Below are positions 27,410-36,142 of a stretch of DNA of 64,000 nt, piece after piece; position 1 is the first letter of the stretch; each line of letters begins with the position of its first letter. Under the pieces are notes generated by a model. That model did no database searches. It was not told the DNA's origin and saw only the letters and a program-made list of their open reading frames with translations. Both the position numbers and the translations under genes were made by a program. Where the stretch lies: contig NZ_AWFG01000085.1 of NCBI RefSeq assembly GCF_000682695.1, positions 62,001 to 126,000 on the forward strand, in the 5' to 3' direction. The DNA comes from Hyphomonas chukchiensis. GTDB taxonomy: Bacteria; Pseudomonadota; Alphaproteobacteria; Caulobacterales; Hyphomonadaceae.

Positions 27410-28321
27410 ATGACCCAACGCGTGGCCATCGTTGGCGCCGGTCTGACCGGCCTGTCCGCAGCGCGGGACCTCAAGGAGGCCGGCCTGGACCCTGTTGTCT
27501 TCGAGAAGAGCCGGGGGCTGGGCGGGCGTCTGGCCACGCGCCGGACCGAGCTCGGACCGATCGACCATGGTGCGCCGGGCGTGCCGGTGGATGTGGCGCA
27601 GGCTGCAGGCGGTAGTGTCTGGTCAGAGGGACCGCATGATGCACGCGGCATCGGCATACCGGGCATGAGCACATTGGCGCGCAATCTGGGGCAGGGCATC
27701 AATGTGCAGCGCGAGATAACCATCACAGGTGTCGGGGACACGGCTGATGGACTCAGTCTGACCTACGCCGCAGGCGGCGTGCATGCGGGGTTCGACGCCG
27801 TGATCCTTGCTGTGCCGTCACCTCAGGCCGCAGCCTTGCTGGTGCATGAGACGGAGATGGCGGAGGCCATCGCCAATGTTCGCATGACGCCCTTGTGGAC
27901 CCTGTTGCTGGGCTTTGATGCCCCAAGCGGGCTGTCGCAGGACGTGCTGACACTCCCCGAGCCGCTCGCGCTGGCCATTCCGATGCTGTCAAAGCCGGGG
28001 CAGATCGCGACGGAGCGGTGGACCGTGCATGCCTCTATCGCGTGGTCGGCCGCACATCTTGAGCTGGACAAGGATTCGGCGGCGAGCCTGTTGCTGAAGG
28101 CCTTCATGGCGACGACAGGGCTTGTCGGCGAACCTGACTATGTGGGGGGGCATCGCTGGCGGTATGCGCGGGTGGCGCAGCCGCTGGGCCAGCCCTTTGT
28201 GGCCAATGGTGCAGGCACACTGCTGGCAGGCGGGGACTGGGCGCTGGGAGCGCTTGCGTCGGATGCGGTAGCGAGTGGACGGGCTATGGCGCGGCGCGTG
28301 CTGGAAATTGCTCGCCGCTGA
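27410..28321 (+). CDS. FAD/NAD(P)-dependent oxidoreductase (renalase-like)
   Basis: A 303-residue flavoprotein with VAIVGAGLTGLSAARDL at the N-terminus, the second-strand acidic residue followed by FEKSRGLGGRLATRR, and a C-terminal FAD motif LLAGGDWALG. The layout and the GRLATRR motif match bacterial renalase-like amine-oxidase-family proteins that oxidise aberrant dihydronicotinamide isomers (family knowledge). GGAGAGGAGC directly precedes the ATG. It converges with the DUF1330 gene. Confidence 0.88.
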   Translation: MTQRVAIVGAGLTGLSAARDLKEAGLDPVVFEKSRGLGGRLATRRTELGPIDHGAPGVPVDVAQAAGGSVWSEGPHDARGIGIPGMSTLARNLGQGINVQREITITGVGDTADGLSLTYAAGGVHAGFDAVILAVPSPQAAALLVHETEMAEAIANVRMTPLWTLLLGFDAPSGLSQDVLTLPEPLALAIPMLSKPGQIATERWTVHASIAWSAAHLELDKDSAASLLLKAFMATTGLVGEPDYVGGHRWRYARVAQPLGQPFVANGAGTLLAGGDWALGALASDAVASGRAMARRVLEIARR

Positions 28322-28326
28322 GGCGG

Positions 28327-28629
28327 TCAGGCCGCCGGTGCGGGAAGACCAGCAAGGATGGCGATCTCAGCCTTGGCGCCTGCAAGGCGGTGGGGGAGTA
28401 TGGCTTGGTATTCCGCGCAATTGTACCATTCGAGGGCCATGTCCTTGCTGGGAAACGCGGCCAATACGGTGCGCGTGCAGGTCCATTCGCCTTCGAGGAC
28501 GTGTGGGGATTCATCAACCGACAGCATCCTTCCCTCGAAGAGATTGAACACCGGCATGAAGCCCTGTTCGTATTTTCCGCAGGCCTCGCGGTCTGAAATC
28601 GTGATCCGGGCGACGATATAGACGGTCAT
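28327..28629 (-). CDS. DUF1330 domain-containing protein
   Basis: A 100-residue ferredoxin-like dimeric alpha/beta-barrel protein of the DUF1330 family. Typical segments are YIVARITISDREACGKYEQG, VLEGEWTCTRTVLAAFPS and the LEWYNCAEYQAILPHRL helix. No activity is established for the family. The start at 28629 is chosen because it gives the usual length; a start 51 bases upstream is in frame but unconserved. It sits 5 bases from the converging FAD oxidoreductase stop. Confidence 0.88.
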   Translation of the reverse strand: MTVYIVARITISDREACGKYEQGFMPVFNLFEGRMLSVDESPHVLEGEWTCTRTVLAAFPSKDMALEWYNCAEYQAILPHRLAGAKAEIAILAGLPAPAA

Positions 28630-28753
28630 GGCGCCCAGTCCCCGCCTGCCTCTTTGACCCCCATCTAAGAATGCAGACAATCCAGTGTCTATTGGTTTCC
28701 TTGGAGGCCAAGCGCGCGTAAAGCGTCCGTCAGATCAAGAATGAGGTAGAATA

Positions 28754-30061
28754 ATGCGCAATGGCGGTAAGATTTCGGCGGCAATCGATGTCCTGACGGA
28801 CGTGCTGAACCGGCACCAGCCTGTGAAGTCGGCGGCCCGGGACTGGGGCAAGCGGGCGCGCTATGCCGGCAGCAAGGACCGGGCCTGGGTGTCGGGCCTC
28901 GTGCTGGATGCGCTGCGCAAGCGCAACTCGATTGCCTATCGCATGGATGACGAGAGCCCGCGGGCGCTGGTGCTGGGCGCGCTGGCCTTCGCCTGGGGCT
29001 GGGATATCCGCCAGATCGACACGGCAATGGACGAGGAGCATGCGCCCTCGAAACTGACGCTGAGCGAGCGCGAGCATCTCGTAATGGCGCCGGATCCGTC
29101 CGCGCCGCCGCATGTGCAGGGCGACTATCCGGAATGGATGGCGCCGATGATGGCGCGCGTGTTCGGCGAGGAAGCGACGGTCGAAGCGCAGGCCATGGCT
29201 GTGCGCGCGGACGTGGACCTGCGGGTCAACACGCTGAAGGTGGATGCCGAGAAGGCGTCCATGCCGCTGAAGAGCGCCAAGGCCGAGCAGTCCCGCCTGC
29301 TGCACAATGCCTTCCATATACCGGCGAAAGACCCGAGCGAGCGCGAAACGAGCCTTGAGAGCATCCCGGCCTATTCCAAGGGCTGGGTGGAAGTGCAGGA
29401 TGCGGGCAGCCAGATAGCGGCGGCGGCCGCGAATGCGCAGCCGGGTGAGCAAGTGCTGGACTATTGTTCCGGCGGTGGCGGCAAGACGATTGCGCTGGCA
29501 GCGCAGATGAAGGGCAAGGGGCAGATCTTTGCCTATGACATTGACGGCAAGCGCCTCAGTGCGCTGATTCCGCGCCTCAAGCGTTCCGGCGCGCACAATG
29601 TGCAACTGGTGCACCCGAGCGAGCCGGTGCAGCTGGAGACGCTAACGGGGCAGATGGACTGCGTCTTCGTCGATGCGCCTTGCACAGGGACAGGCACATG
29701 GCGCCGCCGGCCTGATTCCAAGTGGCGGATCAAGCAGGGCCAGCTGGAAAAGCGCATGGCCGAGCAGACGGACATCATCGCCAAGGCGAGCGAATTCGTG
29801 AAGCCGGGCGGGCGGATGGTCTACGCAACCTGCTCCTTCCTGATGGAAGAGGACGAGGACCGCGTGGCGGAGTTCCTTGCCGCGCATCCGGAGTTCACCG
29901 AGGAAGACGCGGCCGGGGCGGCGATTGCCTCGGGCCTGCTGACGGATGAGGGCGCCAATGTGGTACAGCGCTTTCGCATGCCGACCGGCAGCGTGCGGCT
30001 GACGCCGCGCCGGGCGGGGACGGACGGGTTCTTCTTTGCCGTTCTGCGCCGCGCGGGATGA
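28754..30061 (+). CDS. RsmB/NOP-family RNA (cytosine-5)-methyltransferase
   Basis: A 435-residue rRNA m5C methyltransferase-like protein. The catalytic domain shows SAM motif VLDYCSGGGGKTIALA, VDAPCTGTGTWRRRPD with the first catalytic Cys, and YATCSFLMEEDEDRV with the nucleophilic Cys. The N-terminal 150 residues are a NusB-like or NOP extension (NRHQPVKSAARDWGKRARYAGSKDR). Target base unknown. The stop overlaps the next gene by 4 bases and guaA lies downstream on the same strand, a familiar alphaproteobacterial arrangement. Confidence 0.93.
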   Translation: MRNGGKISAAIDVLTDVLNRHQPVKSAARDWGKRARYAGSKDRAWVSGLVLDALRKRNSIAYRMDDESPRALVLGALAFAWGWDIRQIDTAMDEEHAPSKLTLSEREHLVMAPDPSAPPHVQGDYPEWMAPMMARVFGEEATVEAQAMAVRADVDLRVNTLKVDAEKASMPLKSAKAEQSRLLHNAFHIPAKDPSERETSLESIPAYSKGWVEVQDAGSQIAAAAANAQPGEQVLDYCSGGGGKTIALAAQMKGKGQIFAYDIDGKRLSALIPRLKRSGAHNVQLVHPSEPVQLETLTGQMDCVFVDAPCTGTGTWRRRPDSKWRIKQGQLEKRMAEQTDIIAKASEFVKPGGRMVYATCSFLMEEDEDRVAEFLAAHPEFTEEDAAGAAIASGLLTDEGANVVQRFRMPTGSVRLTPRRAGTDGFFFAVLRRAG

Positions 30062-30516
30062 CAGTCGTTCTGGCCCTCACGCTGTTCCCGGTCGCGTTCA
30101 TCGCGATGTGGTGCGGCGTGATCTGGCTGCTGGGCCGGGTTTCCGGCTGGCAAAGGCTGGGCCAGCACTATGCCTATCACGGTGAGATACGGGGTGTTTC
30201 GCGGGGCTTCCAGAGCGCGATGATGGGCTATTCGCGCTGGCGGCTTGTGCGTTACCGCGCCTGCCTGAACGTGACGGTCGACAGCGGCCTGCTGATCCTG
30301 AAGCCTTGGTTCATCTTCGGCCTGTTCCAGCCACCGCTCGGTATACCGTTGGACGATATCGTGCGCGCGGAGCGGACATTCCTGTTCTGGACCTTCTGCG
30401 AGCTGCGGGCAGCGCCTGAGCCGCGTATCCGGATACTCGTGTCGCTGAGGCTGGCACGGTGGATAGAAAGCAGCGCCGGCAGGCCGATCAGCTCAGCGCA
30501 GGCGCGCGAGTTCTAG
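30058..30516 (+). CDS. Small membrane protein of unknown function
   Basis: A 152-residue protein whose ATG overlaps the methyltransferase stop (ATGA), so it is probably coupled. One strong N-terminal transmembrane segment (VLALTLFPVAFIAMWCGVIWLL) is followed by a soluble part rich in Arg and aromatic residues (YSRWRLVRYRACLNVTVDSGLLILKPW). It looks like a small PH-like or membrane-anchored domain, but I cannot assign a family. A long hairpin follows directly after its stop codon. Confidence 0.7.
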   Translation: MTVVLALTLFPVAFIAMWCGVIWLLGRVSGWQRLGQHYAYHGEIRGVSRGFQSAMMGYSRWRLVRYRACLNVTVDSGLLILKPWFIFGLFQPPLGIPLDDIVRAERTFLFWTFCELRAAPEPRIRILVSLRLARWIESSAGRPISSAQAREF

Positions 30517-30555
30517 CCATTTCGTCCCGCCAGCCCGGCTGACGGGACGAAATGG
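30517..30555 (+). terminator. Strong hairpin between the small membrane protein gene and guaA
   Basis: A perfect 13-base stem, CCATTTCGTCCCG (30517-30529) pairing with CGGGACGAAATGG (30543-30555), starts immediately after the stop codon, with further internal pairing (CAGCC with GGCTG). No T-run follows; GGCCC comes next. It may stop transcription or protect the 3' end of the message, or act as a control element ahead of guaA, which starts 87 bases later. Confidence 0.6.
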
Positions 30556-30642
30556 GGCCCTTAGCGGGTTTGATGCAGGGATTCCGCGCTTTGCGGCGAC
30601 TGGAGGCTTGCCCGAAAGGGCGGGACTCAGCTAAACGGCGCC

Positions 30643-32205
30643 ATGACAGAGCAAAGACACGAACGCGCCCTTATCGTCGACTTCGGCAGCCAGGTGACGC
30701 AACTGATCGCCCGGCGCCTGCGCGAAAGCGGCGTCTATTGCGAAATCCACCCCTTCAACAAGGTCGACAAGGCCTTTGTCGAGACCTACGACCCGCAGGC
30801 GGTTATTCTGTCGGGCGGGCCTTCCAGCGTCTATTGGGACGAGGCCCCGATGGCCGACATGGCCATTTTTGAGGCGGGCATCCCCGTGCTCGGCATCTGC
30901 TACGGCCAGCAGGTGATGATGCACCAGCTGGGCGGACGGGTCGAAGGCGGCACGAGCCGCGAGTTCGGCCGCGCCTTCATCGAAAAAGTGGTCGATGACC
31001 CGTTCCTCGAAGGCCTGCTGGAAAGCGGCGAGCATGAACAGGTCTGGATGAGCCATGGTGACCATGTCGCCGAGATGGCGCCGGGCTTCGGCGTGATCGC
31101 GAAGTCGCCGGGCGCGCCTTATGCGATCATCGCGGACCCTGAGCGCAAGTTCTACGGCACGCAGTTCCACCCGGAAGTCGTTCATACGACGCATGGGCGC
31201 CAGATCCTGCGCAACTTCACACATGGCGTGGCCGGCATGAAGGGCGACTGGACGATGGCCGCCTATCGCGCCGAGGCCATCGAGAAGATCCGCGCGGAGG
31301 TCGGCAAGGGCAAGGTGATCTGCGGCCTGTCGGGCGGCGTTGATTCTTCCGTGGCGGCCGTGCTGATCCATGAGGCCATTGGCGAGCATCTGACCTGCGT
31401 CTATGTCGATCATGGCCTGATGCGCCATGGCGAGAGTGAGCAGGTCGTGAGCCTGTTCCGCGAGCATTACAATATTCCGCTGGTGCACGTTGATGCGTCG
31501 GACCTGTTCCTAGGAAAGCTCGCTGGCGTGTCCGACCCTGAGAAGAAGCGCAAGATCATTGGTGGCCTGTTCATCGATGTGTTCGAGACCGAGGCCAAGA
31601 AGATTGGCGGGGCGGACTTCCTGGCACAAGGCACGCTCTATCCGGACGTGATCGAGAGCGTGTCTGCCCTGGGCGGACCCAGCGTGACGATCAAGAGCCA
31701 CCACAATGTGGGCGGCTTGCCGGAACGCATGAACATGAAACTGGTCGAGCCGCTGCGCGAGCTGTTCAAGGACGAAGTGCGCGCGTTGGGCCGCGAGCTT
31801 GGCCTGCCGGAAAGCTTTATCGGGCGCCATCCATTCCCGGGGCCCGGGCTTGCGATCCGCATTCCGGGCGAGATCACGCGCGAGAAGGCCGATACGCTGC
31901 GCAAGGCCGACCTCATCTATATAGACGAGATCAAGAAGGCCGGTCTGTATGACGAGATCTGGCAGGCGTTCAGCGTGCTGCTGCCGGTGAATACGGTCGG
32001 TGTTATGGGCGACGTGCGGACCTATGAGGCCGTGCTGGCGCTGCGGGCCGTGACGTCTACGGACGGCATGACGGCGGACTATTATCCGTTCGAGCACGCT
32101 TTCCTTGGCCGCGTGGCAACGCGCATCATCAATGAAGTGCAGGGCGTGAACCGCGTCGTATATGACGTGACAAGCAAGCCGCCGGGTACGATTGAGTGGG
32201 AATAG
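30643..32205 (+). CDS. guaA: GMP synthase (glutamine-hydrolysing)
   Basis: Aminates XMP to GMP using glutamine and ATP. The 520 residues include an N-terminal class I amidotransferase (Cys86 in [18 protein letters not shown]), an ATP pyrophosphatase domain with PP-loop SGGVDSS at residues 230-236, and a C-terminal dimerisation domain ([13 protein letters not shown], then ending [13 protein letters not shown]). All catalytic motifs are intact. The ribosome site before the ATG is weak. The upstream hairpin could influence expression. Confidence 0.97.
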   Translation: MTEQRHERALIVDFGSQVTQLIARRLRESGVYCEIHPFNKVDKAFVETYDPQAVILSGGPSSVYWDEAPMADMAIFEAGIPVLGICYGQQVMMHQLGGRVEGGTSREFGRAFIEKVVDDPFLEGLLESGEHEQVWMSHGDHVAEMAPGFGVIAKSPGAPYAIIADPERKFYGTQFHPEVVHTTHGRQILRNFTHGVAGMKGDWTMAAYRAEAIEKIRAEVGKGKVICGLSGGVDSSVAAVLIHEAIGEHLTCVYVDHGLMRHGESEQVVSLFREHYNIPLVHVDASDLFLGKLAGVSDPEKKRKIIGGLFIDVFETEAKKIGGADFLAQGTLYPDVIESVSALGGPSVTIKSHHNVGGLPERMNMKLVEPLRELFKDEVRALGRELGLPESFIGRHPFPGPGLAIRIPGEITREKADTLRKADLIYIDEIKKAGLYDEIWQAFSVLLPVNTVGVMGDVRTYEAVLALRAVTSTDGMTADYYPFEHAFLGRVATRIINEVQGVNRVVYDVTSKPPGTIEWE

Positions 32206-32229
32206 GCCTGAGAGCGGGATGATTTCCAG

Positions 32230-32679
32230 ATGACGGCCAGCAAACGCATTGTCCTTTCCAGCGACCATGGGGCGATTGAGCTGCGGCAGGCCATTGCCGC
32301 GCATGTCACATCCAGGGGTTGGCTGGCGGTCGATATCGGACCGACGACATCGGAAAGCACAAATTATCCAGAACATGGCGCAGCAGCGGCGCGGCTTGTT
32401 GCATCCGGCGATTGCCAGTTGGGCATTGTCCTGTGCGGCACCGGGCAGGGGATCATGATGGCCGCGAACAAGGTGAAGGGCATCCGTTGCGGTGTCTGCG
32501 CCGACACATTCTCGGCGCGAATGCTGCGCGAGCATAATGATGCCAACATGCTGTCCCTCGGCGCACGCGTTGTAGGGCAGGGACTGGCGCTGGATATTGT
32601 TGACGCGTTCTTGGCCGCGGAGTTCGAGGGTGGGCGACATGCGCTGCGCGTGGATATGATCTCGGCGCTGGAGGCTTAG
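32230..32679 (+). CDS. rpiB: RpiB/LacA/LacB-family sugar-phosphate isomerase
   Basis: A 149-residue isomerase of the ribose-5-phosphate isomerase B type, interconverting ribose 5-phosphate and ribulose 5-phosphate. Family segments are SSDHGAIELRQAI, YPEHGAAAARLVASG, the catalytic loop VLCGTGQGIMMAANKVKGIRCG and REHNDANMLSLGARVVG. It lies 24 bases after guaA and may share its transcript. Other pentose or tetrose phosphates are possible substrates in this family. Confidence 0.9.
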   Translation: MTASKRIVLSSDHGAIELRQAIAAHVTSRGWLAVDIGPTTSESTNYPEHGAAAARLVASGDCQLGIVLCGTGQGIMMAANKVKGIRCGVCADTFSARMLREHNDANMLSLGARVVGQGLALDIVDAFLAAEFEGGRHALRVDMISALEA

Positions 32680-32810
32680 CGCCGCCTCGCGGCTGGTATC
32701 GGTCCGTTGAGAACATCTCTTGATTGAAGCTCCACTGATAGACCTGTCGCCGGGGCAGTCTGGCCTTGTCACATGCCCTCGGCTTATCTGGGCAAAACAG
32801 GAGCGACGGT

Positions 32811-33605
32811 ATGGAACAGGCACAGGATTTCCTGGACGAGAGCAAGGCGCTGCATGCGCTGGTCGCGCCGCTGGACGATGCGGCGTTCGGGCAGGCGACC
32901 GCGTTCAAGGGCTGGACGATCAATGATGTGTTGCGCCACCTGCATTACTGGAACTGGATGGCCTGGCTGCAGCTGAATGACGAAGCGCTACTCGTGGCCC
33001 AGATGAAGGAGATCGCGCGCGCAGGCGGCATGCGGCCTGTCGAGGCGGCACATGTGAATGGCGCATCAGGGCCGGCGCTGGTCGCGCGGTGGATGGTTCA
33101 GGCCGAGAGGACCGCCGACGTATTTGCGATGGCTGATCCCAAGGCGCGTCTGAAATGGGCCGGGCCGGACATGAGCGCGCGGTCGTCGATCACGGCGCGG
33201 CTGATGGAGACATGGGCGCATGGGCAGGAAGTGTATGACCAGTTGGGCGTCGTGCGGGAGAACGCAGATCGTATCCGCAATATCGTCGTTCTGGGCATCA
33301 ATACGTTCGGCTGGACATTCCGGAACCGGAAGCTGGATGTGCCGGAGCCCATGCCGTTTGTGTCGCTGACGACGCCATCTGGCGAAGTATGGACCTATGG
33401 CGAGCCAAGCGAGGCAGAGCGCATCGAGGGCCGGGCTGATGAGTTTGCACAGGTGGTGACGCAGACACGCAATATTGCAGATACGCAGCTGAAGGTGACG
33501 GGGCCGGTGGCAATGCAATGGATGGGCTTTGCCCAGTGCTTTGCAGGCGCGCCGGAGAACCCGCCTGCACCGGGCGTGCGTCACACGATGACGCCGCAGC
33601 AGTAG
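32811..33605 (+). CDS. TIGR03084-type DinB-fold protein
   Basis: A 264-residue protein of the DinB/mycothiol-dependent maleylpyruvate isomerase-like metal-binding fold. The first helices carry KGWTINDVLRHLHYWNWMAWL (a metal-ligand His) and a second helix holds METWAHGQEVYD. Members of the TIGR03084 group are found beside acyl-CoA catabolic genes but have no known function. AGGAG lies about 8 bases before the ATG at 32811, which fixes the start. It is followed by a crotonase gene on the same strand, consistent with a role near acyl-CoA metabolism. Confidence 0.85.
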   Translation: MEQAQDFLDESKALHALVAPLDDAAFGQATAFKGWTINDVLRHLHYWNWMAWLQLNDEALLVAQMKEIARAGGMRPVEAAHVNGASGPALVARWMVQAERTADVFAMADPKARLKWAGPDMSARSSITARLMETWAHGQEVYDQLGVVRENADRIRNIVVLGINTFGWTFRNRKLDVPEPMPFVSLTTPSGEVWTYGEPSEAERIEGRADEFAQVVTQTRNIADTQLKVTGPVAMQWMGFAQCFAGAPENPPAPGVRHTMTPQQ

Positions 33606-33667
33606 ACAAATGCGGCGCTGCCTGCCAGCACAGCGGACAAAGCAAGAAACCAAGGGACCTGAAAGAC

Positions 33668-34465
33668 ATGTCGATCCTCCTTCTCGAAAAACGCGGCCCG
33701 ATTGCCGTTCTGACGCTCAACCGCCCGGACATGATGAATGCGCTGGGGCAGGCGGGCGATGGCCCGGCTGTTGCCGCCGTGTGCGCCGAAGTCGTGGCGG
33801 ATGCCTCGATCCGCTGCGCCGTGCTGACAGGCGCAGGGCGCGCGTTTTCGGCTGGCGGTGATGTGAAGGCGATGAAGGAACGGTCCGGCGCGTTTGGCGG
33901 CTCGCCCTATGACGTACGGAGCGGGTATCGCGACAATATCCATGTCATCGTGAAGTCACTCTACAATATGGAAGTGCCGCTGATTTCGGCCATCAACGGA
34001 CCGGCCATCGGCCTTGGCTGTGACGTGGCGTGCATGGCGGATATCCGCCTCGCAGCTGACCATGCGAAGCTGGGCGTGACATTCCTGAAGCTGGGCCTGA
34101 TCCCGGGTGATGGCGGGGCCTGGCTGCTGCCGCGCCTGATCGGCGCCTCACGTGCAGCGCAGCTTCTGTTCACCGGCGATGTGATTGATGCGGCGACGGC
34201 GAAGGAATGGGGTCTCGTGTCGGAAATCTATCCGGCAGACCAGCTGATGGATGAGGCAATGAAACTGGCCGAGCGTATCGCGCAGCAGCCGCCGCAGGCC
34301 CTGCGCCTTGCGAAGACGCTGATGCGCCAGGCGAACATGGCATCCTATGATACGATCATGGAACTTTCGGCCTCGGCACAAGCGCTGATGCACGAGACCG
34401 AAGATCATATCGAAGGCGTCAACGCGATCCTCGAAAAGCGCAAGCCCGAGTTCAAGGGCCGCTAG
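33668..34465 (+). CDS. Crotonase-fold protein lacking the canonical hydratase glutamates
   Basis: Annotated by family as enoyl-CoA hydratase/isomerase, 265 residues. The oxyanion-hole segments are present (AFSAGGDVKAM; INGPAIGLGCDVACMAD). However, the two catalytic glutamates of true hydratases are replaced: Asp stands at the first (GLGCDV) and Phe at the second (GVTFLKLG). Asp in LIPGDGGAW is placed as in PaaG-like isomerases, so an isomerase or other crotonase reaction is more likely than hydration. Its stop overlaps the converging mmsB stop by 4 bases. The start at 33668 (MSILLLEKRG) fits the family. Confidence 0.9.
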   Translation: MSILLLEKRGPIAVLTLNRPDMMNALGQAGDGPAVAAVCAEVVADASIRCAVLTGAGRAFSAGGDVKAMKERSGAFGGSPYDVRSGYRDNIHVIVKSLYNMEVPLISAINGPAIGLGCDVACMADIRLAADHAKLGVTFLKLGLIPGDGGAWLLPRLIGASRAAQLLFTGDVIDAATAKEWGLVSEIYPADQLMDEAMKLAERIAQQPPQALRLAKTLMRQANMASYDTIMELSASAQALMHETEDHIEGVNAILEKRKPEFKGR

Positions 34466-35352
34466 ATTTCGCCGCGCACGTCCTTGATGACGCCGGAGAA
34501 GTCGAGACCGCCGAAGCCTTTTTCATCCAGCCTAGCATAGATGGTTTCGGCCATCTCGCCGAGCCGGATGTCGGCGCCGGCGGCGCGGGCGGCATCGGCT
34601 GCGAGGTGGAGATCCTTCAGCATCATGGCGACGGCGAATCCGGGCTTATAGTCGCGATTAGCGGGCGACGTCGGCACCGGACCGGGGGCAGGGCAGTAGG
34701 AGGTCATCGACCAGCACTGGCCCGACGCCGTGGACGAGATGTCGAAAAAGGTCTGCGCGTCGAGGCCGAGCTTGTCAGCCAGGTTGAATGCTTCCGATGT
34801 GGCGATCATCGAGATGCCGAGCAGCATGTTGTTGGCGATCTTGGCCGCCTGACCATTGCCGCTGGCGCCCGCATGGAAGATGTTCTTGCCCATTTTTTCA
34901 AGGAGCGGCTTGGCGCGGGCGAATCCGTCATCATGGCCGCCGCACATGAAGGTGAGCGTGCCAGCCTCGGCGCCAGCTGTGCCGCCGGAGACGGGCGCGT
35001 CGACCATGCTGAAGCCAGCAGCCTCGGCTTGGCGGGCAGCTTCGCGGGCATCCTCGACAGCGATTGTGGAACAATCGAGGAAGAGTGTGTCCTTTGGCGC
35101 ATTGGCGGCGACGCCATCCGGGCCGAAATAGACGCTGAGCACGTGCTTGCCGGCGGGGAGCATGGAGACAACGACTTCTGCGTCAGCGACAGCGTCGGCC
35201 ACGCTGGCTGCGCCCTTGGCGCCGGACGCTTCCGCCTTGGCGATGGCGTCCTTGCTCAGGTCGAACGCGCGGACGGTGTGGCCTGCCTTGGCGAGGTTGG
35301 CGCACATGCCAGCGCCCATGTTGCCAAGGCCGATGAATGCAATGCGTGTCAT
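34462..35352 (-). CDS. mmsB: 3-hydroxyisobutyrate dehydrogenase
   Basis: Oxidises 3-hydroxyisobutyrate to methylmalonate semialdehyde in valine breakdown. The 296 residues show the Rossmann motif IAFIGLGNMGAGMCANL, the substrate-binding DAPVSGGTAGAEAGTLTFMCGG and the catalytic Lys in GNGQAAKIANNMLLG. Length is normal. It is followed upstream on the same strand by a crotonase (8-base gap) and mmsA, making a valine-catabolic operon read mmsA-crotonase-mmsB. Confidence 0.93.
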   Translation of the reverse strand: MTRIAFIGLGNMGAGMCANLAKAGHTVRAFDLSKDAIAKAEASGAKGAASVADAVADAEVVVSMLPAGKHVLSVYFGPDGVAANAPKDTLFLDCSTIAVEDAREAARQAEAAGFSMVDAPVSGGTAGAEAGTLTFMCGGHDDGFARAKPLLEKMGKNIFHAGASGNGQAAKIANNMLLGISMIATSEAFNLADKLGLDAQTFFDISSTASGQCWSMTSYCPAPGPVPTSPANRDYKPGFAVAMMLKDLHLAADAARAAGADIRLGEMAETIYARLDEKGFGGLDFSGVIKDVRGEI

Positions 35353-35360
35353 TTGAACTC

Positions 35361-36137
35361 CTAGCGATCCGTGAATTTCGGGTCGCGTTTTGCGGTGAAG
35401 GCTTCCATGCCTTCCTTCTGATCATGCGTGCCGAAAAGGCCCTGGAAGAGGCGGCGCTCGAAGCGTACGCCTTCCGTTGTGGGCATTTCGAGCGCGCGGC
35501 CGACCATTTCCTTGGCGGCCATGATCGAGGGCAGGGAATAGGTGCCGATGGTGTTGGCGACCTCCATGGCAGTGCTCATCAGTTCGTCATGCGGCACAAC
35601 GCGGGAGACGAGGCCGATGCGGTCAGCCTCCGCGGCGTCGATCATGCGACCGGTCAGGACCATGTCCATGGCCTTGGCCTTGCCGACAGCCTTGGTGAGG
35701 CGGACCGAGCCGCCCATGCCCGGCGTCACGCCGAGCTTGATTTCGGGCTGGCCGAACTTTGCTTTTTCGGAAGCGATGATCAGGTCGCACATCATGGCCA
35801 GCTCGCAGCCGCCGCCGAGGGCAAATCCATTGACGGCGGCGATGACGGGCTTGCGGCAGGCGGCGAAACGGTCCCAGCCAGCGAAATAGTCCTCGACATA
35901 CATGTCGGAGAAGCCCTGCGGCTGCATCTCCTTGATGTCGGCCCCGGCAGCGAAGGCGCGGCCCTCGCCGGTGAGCACGGTGACGGCGATATCCCGGTTG
36001 CGGTCGATCTCGGCAAATAGCGTTGCGACCTCGGCCATGACTTGCTGGTTCAGCGCATTGAGGCTTTCCGGCCGGTTCAGCGTGACGAGGGCGACGCGCC
36101 CTTTGTGCTCAAAGGTGATCGTGTCGAAATTTGCCAT
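35361..36137 (-). CDS. Enoyl-CoA hydratase
   Basis: A 258-residue crotonase with both catalytic glutamates: GGGCELAMMCD and GQPEIKLGV, and the oxyanion segment AFAAGADIKEM. The sequence closely follows mitochondrial short-chain enoyl-CoA hydratase. Placed between mmsA and mmsB, it probably hydrates methacrylyl-CoA in the valine pathway; a broader short-chain role is possible. The gap to mmsA is 5 bases and to mmsB 8 bases, so the three are one transcript. Confidence 0.93.
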   Translation of the reverse strand: MANFDTITFEHKGRVALVTLNRPESLNALNQQVMAEVATLFAEIDRNRDIAVTVLTGEGRAFAAGADIKEMQPQGFSDMYVEDYFAGWDRFAACRKPVIAAVNGFALGGGCELAMMCDLIIASEKAKFGQPEIKLGVTPGMGGSVRLTKAVGKAKAMDMVLTGRMIDAAEADRIGLVSRVVPHDELMSTAMEVANTIGTYSLPSIMAAKEMVGRALEMPTTEGVRFERRLFQGLFGTHDQKEGMEAFTAKRDPKFTDR

Positions 36138-36142
36138 GATAA

